A stretch of 14,709 bases of DNA from Opitutaceae bacterium (GTDB lineage Bacteria; Verrucomicrobiota; Verrucomicrobiia; Opitutales; Opitutaceae). The DNA lies in assembly GCA_016711225.1 (NCBI GenBank), contig JADJTK010000014.1, positions 1 through 14,709 of the forward strand. The letters run 5' to 3'. Position numbers and translations under genes: made by a program. Within the stretch, counting starts at the first letter, position 1; every line of letters starts with the position of its first letter. This document shows, one piece after another, positions 13,454-14,709 of the stretch. Under the pieces are notes generated by a model that did not search any database, was not told the DNA's origin, and worked only from the letters and a program-made list of their open reading frames with translations.

Positions 13454-14709
13454 TCAGAATGTGACCGTCAGCTCGGTACGCAGGAAGGTCATCTCGTCGG
13501 TGTGGGTGTAGAAGCTCCCCATCGGGCAGTATTCGGCCAGCACCAAACCGCTGAGCGTCTTGGTGAACTTGTGCTTCACGACCACTTGGAACAGGTGGCC
13601 GCGGAACTTGCTGTCGCGGCTGAAGAGCGCGCTCGTGGTGCGGTGGGCGAATCCTCGAGGGCGAACAACGCCCCGTAGGTGGTATTGATGCTGGTGCTCT
13701 TGCTCGGGGACGTACTCAGCTCGCGCCGACCCGGAACAGATTGTTGTACTGCGCATTCGGCCGGTCTCCTGTCCGATCGCCACCGCCCAGACTTCGCTCA
13801 CGCGAGGTACGGCCCCTGAGCACGTCAAACGCCCCGTCCTTGCCGGTGCTGCCGCGCTTGTCTCCAGAAAGATACTCAGTGAGAAATGAACTGGTTGTTG
13901 AGCCGGTCCTTGAGCAGGTAGGTCACCTTCGCGTTGATCCCATAGGCGGACACATCCCGATAGGTCCGAAAAATCTAGTCACGACGGTTGCCCCATTGAT
14001 AGGCGGCCTCCGCTGAGTACTGCCAATTCTCCGCCGGGGTGCCGGCGATCTTGCCTCCGAGAGTGTAGATGTCCGCATCGTAACCACGTGCGGTCACCCG
14101 GTCGTCGCCCTTGTACATGAAATAGCCGTCGAGCTGCATCTTGGCCACCGACTTGTTGGAGGCGTAGAGGATGACACCAGTCTCATCCTGCTCGGTGAGC
14201 GCCGCGGCCCGGGCCTCGCTGCCCAGGATCGGCAGCGCACATCGCCGGGGAAGGCCGGTTGGCTGAAGGCGATCCGTCGAACTTCGTCTTGAGGTCCTTG
14301 GCGTCGATGGTGACAACTCAGGGCGTCGTAACGGTTGGTCCACGAACCCATCGAGCGGGGTGCCGTCGGACACCAGCCACTGCTCCCCGAGCTGGATGTC
14401 CTGCCGGCCCAACACCACCGTGACCGGGTTACCATCACTTTCGGTGACCCACTTGGCGTTGAGGCTATCGAAGATGGCGTACTTCCACTCCGTCCCCTCG
14501 GCCGCGGCGGAGGCGGCGTTGAACCAGTACCGCGGCTCCGCGGAGACACGACCGAAGAGGGTCAACCCGGGCAAAGGTTGACGGTCCCAGGGCGTAGGCG
14601 GGTGCGCGGATAGTCGCGGTCGTTGCGCGCCGTGGCTGCGGGCCGCAGCGGACGTTGTTGGTGGCCTCGAAGCGGAAGCGGGCGTCTCCCCACCCTGGAA
14701 ACCGGTTTA
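13454..14709 (-). pseudogene. Alginate-export-type outer-membrane porin, frameshifted and partial at the right edge
   Basis: Outer-membrane beta-barrel of the alginate_exp type, thought to let anionic polysaccharide or other substrates cross the outer membrane. Recognisable blocks, N to C: LTLFGRVSAEPRYWFN (about 14530-14560), VVLGRQDIQLGEQWLVSDGT and PLDG (about 14350-14440), a patch where SWTNRYDA, TIDAKDLKTKFD, AFSQPAFPGD and LPILGSEARA are spread over different frames (about 14215-14350), LTEQDETGVILYASNKSVAK and MQLDGYFMYKGDD (about 14095-14205), NWQYSAEAAYQWGNRRD, and the final strands HLFQVVVKHKFTKTLSGLVL and FLRTELTVTF. The last residue is Phe, as usual for barrel proteins folded by BamA. 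At least four net indels are needed. Local conservation is high, so sequencing error is as likely as decay. The start lies beyond 14709. A terminator follows at 13400-13434. Confidence 0.85.

Overview
The window is high-GC bacterial DNA with weak or absent Shine-Dalgarno sequences and pyrimidine-rich intergenic micro-repeats. It carries a long acyl-CoA dehydrogenase, an ETF:quinone-oxidoreductase-like flavoprotein, an OPT transporter and an alginate-export-type porin. This mix suggests Verrucomicrobiota, perhaps Opitutaceae. That placement is inferred from gene content and style, not from a marker gene.

Layout. 1-1886 (minus): the bulk of a secreted M3 peptidyl-dipeptidase (Dcp type), broken by many frameshifts and running off the left edge. 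2371-2875 (plus): D-aminoacyl-tRNA deacylase (dtd), split by two single-base losses. 2876-3034: repeat-rich intergenic. 3035-4198 (minus): unrecognised protein with a membrane N-terminal half and a soluble C-terminal half. 4199-4545: divergent intergenic region with hairpins and a candidate promoter. 4546 to about 6677/6756 (plus): long acyl-CoA dehydrogenase. 6757-7140: hairpin-rich gap. 7141-7589 (plus): hicBA toxin-antitoxin pair. 7590-7872: gap with a perfect 20-bp-arm palindrome. 7873-9747 (plus): ETF-QO-like flavoprotein with an eight-cysteine ferredoxin domain. 9910-11770 (plus): OPT family transporter, C-terminus frameshifted. 11820-12719 (plus): exported DUF6599-like protein. 12865-13365 (plus): GNAT acetyltransferase. 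13400-13434: terminator for the minus strand. 13454-14709 (minus): alginate-export-type porin, frameshifted and running off the right edge.

How the genes work together. The acyl-CoA dehydrogenase and the ETF-QO-like protein make a plausible route from acyl-CoA oxidation to the membrane quinone pool. They lie on the same strand but are separated by a hicBA module and several inverted repeats. The OPT transporter and the DUF6599-like protein are 49 bases apart and may be co-transcribed. The M3 peptidase could supply dipeptides to a peptide importer, but this is speculative because OPT members of this type may carry other substrates.

Reading-frame breaks affect six genes, and several are neatly explained by loss of one base in a homopolymer. 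Sequencing or assembly error is therefore as likely as true gene decay, and the ends given for the broken genes are reconstructions. The most interesting items are the two-cluster ETF-QO variant next to the long acyl-CoA dehydrogenase, the 26-bp dispersed hairpin repeat and the 44-bp palindrome. I see no clear evidence of a wholly new system.
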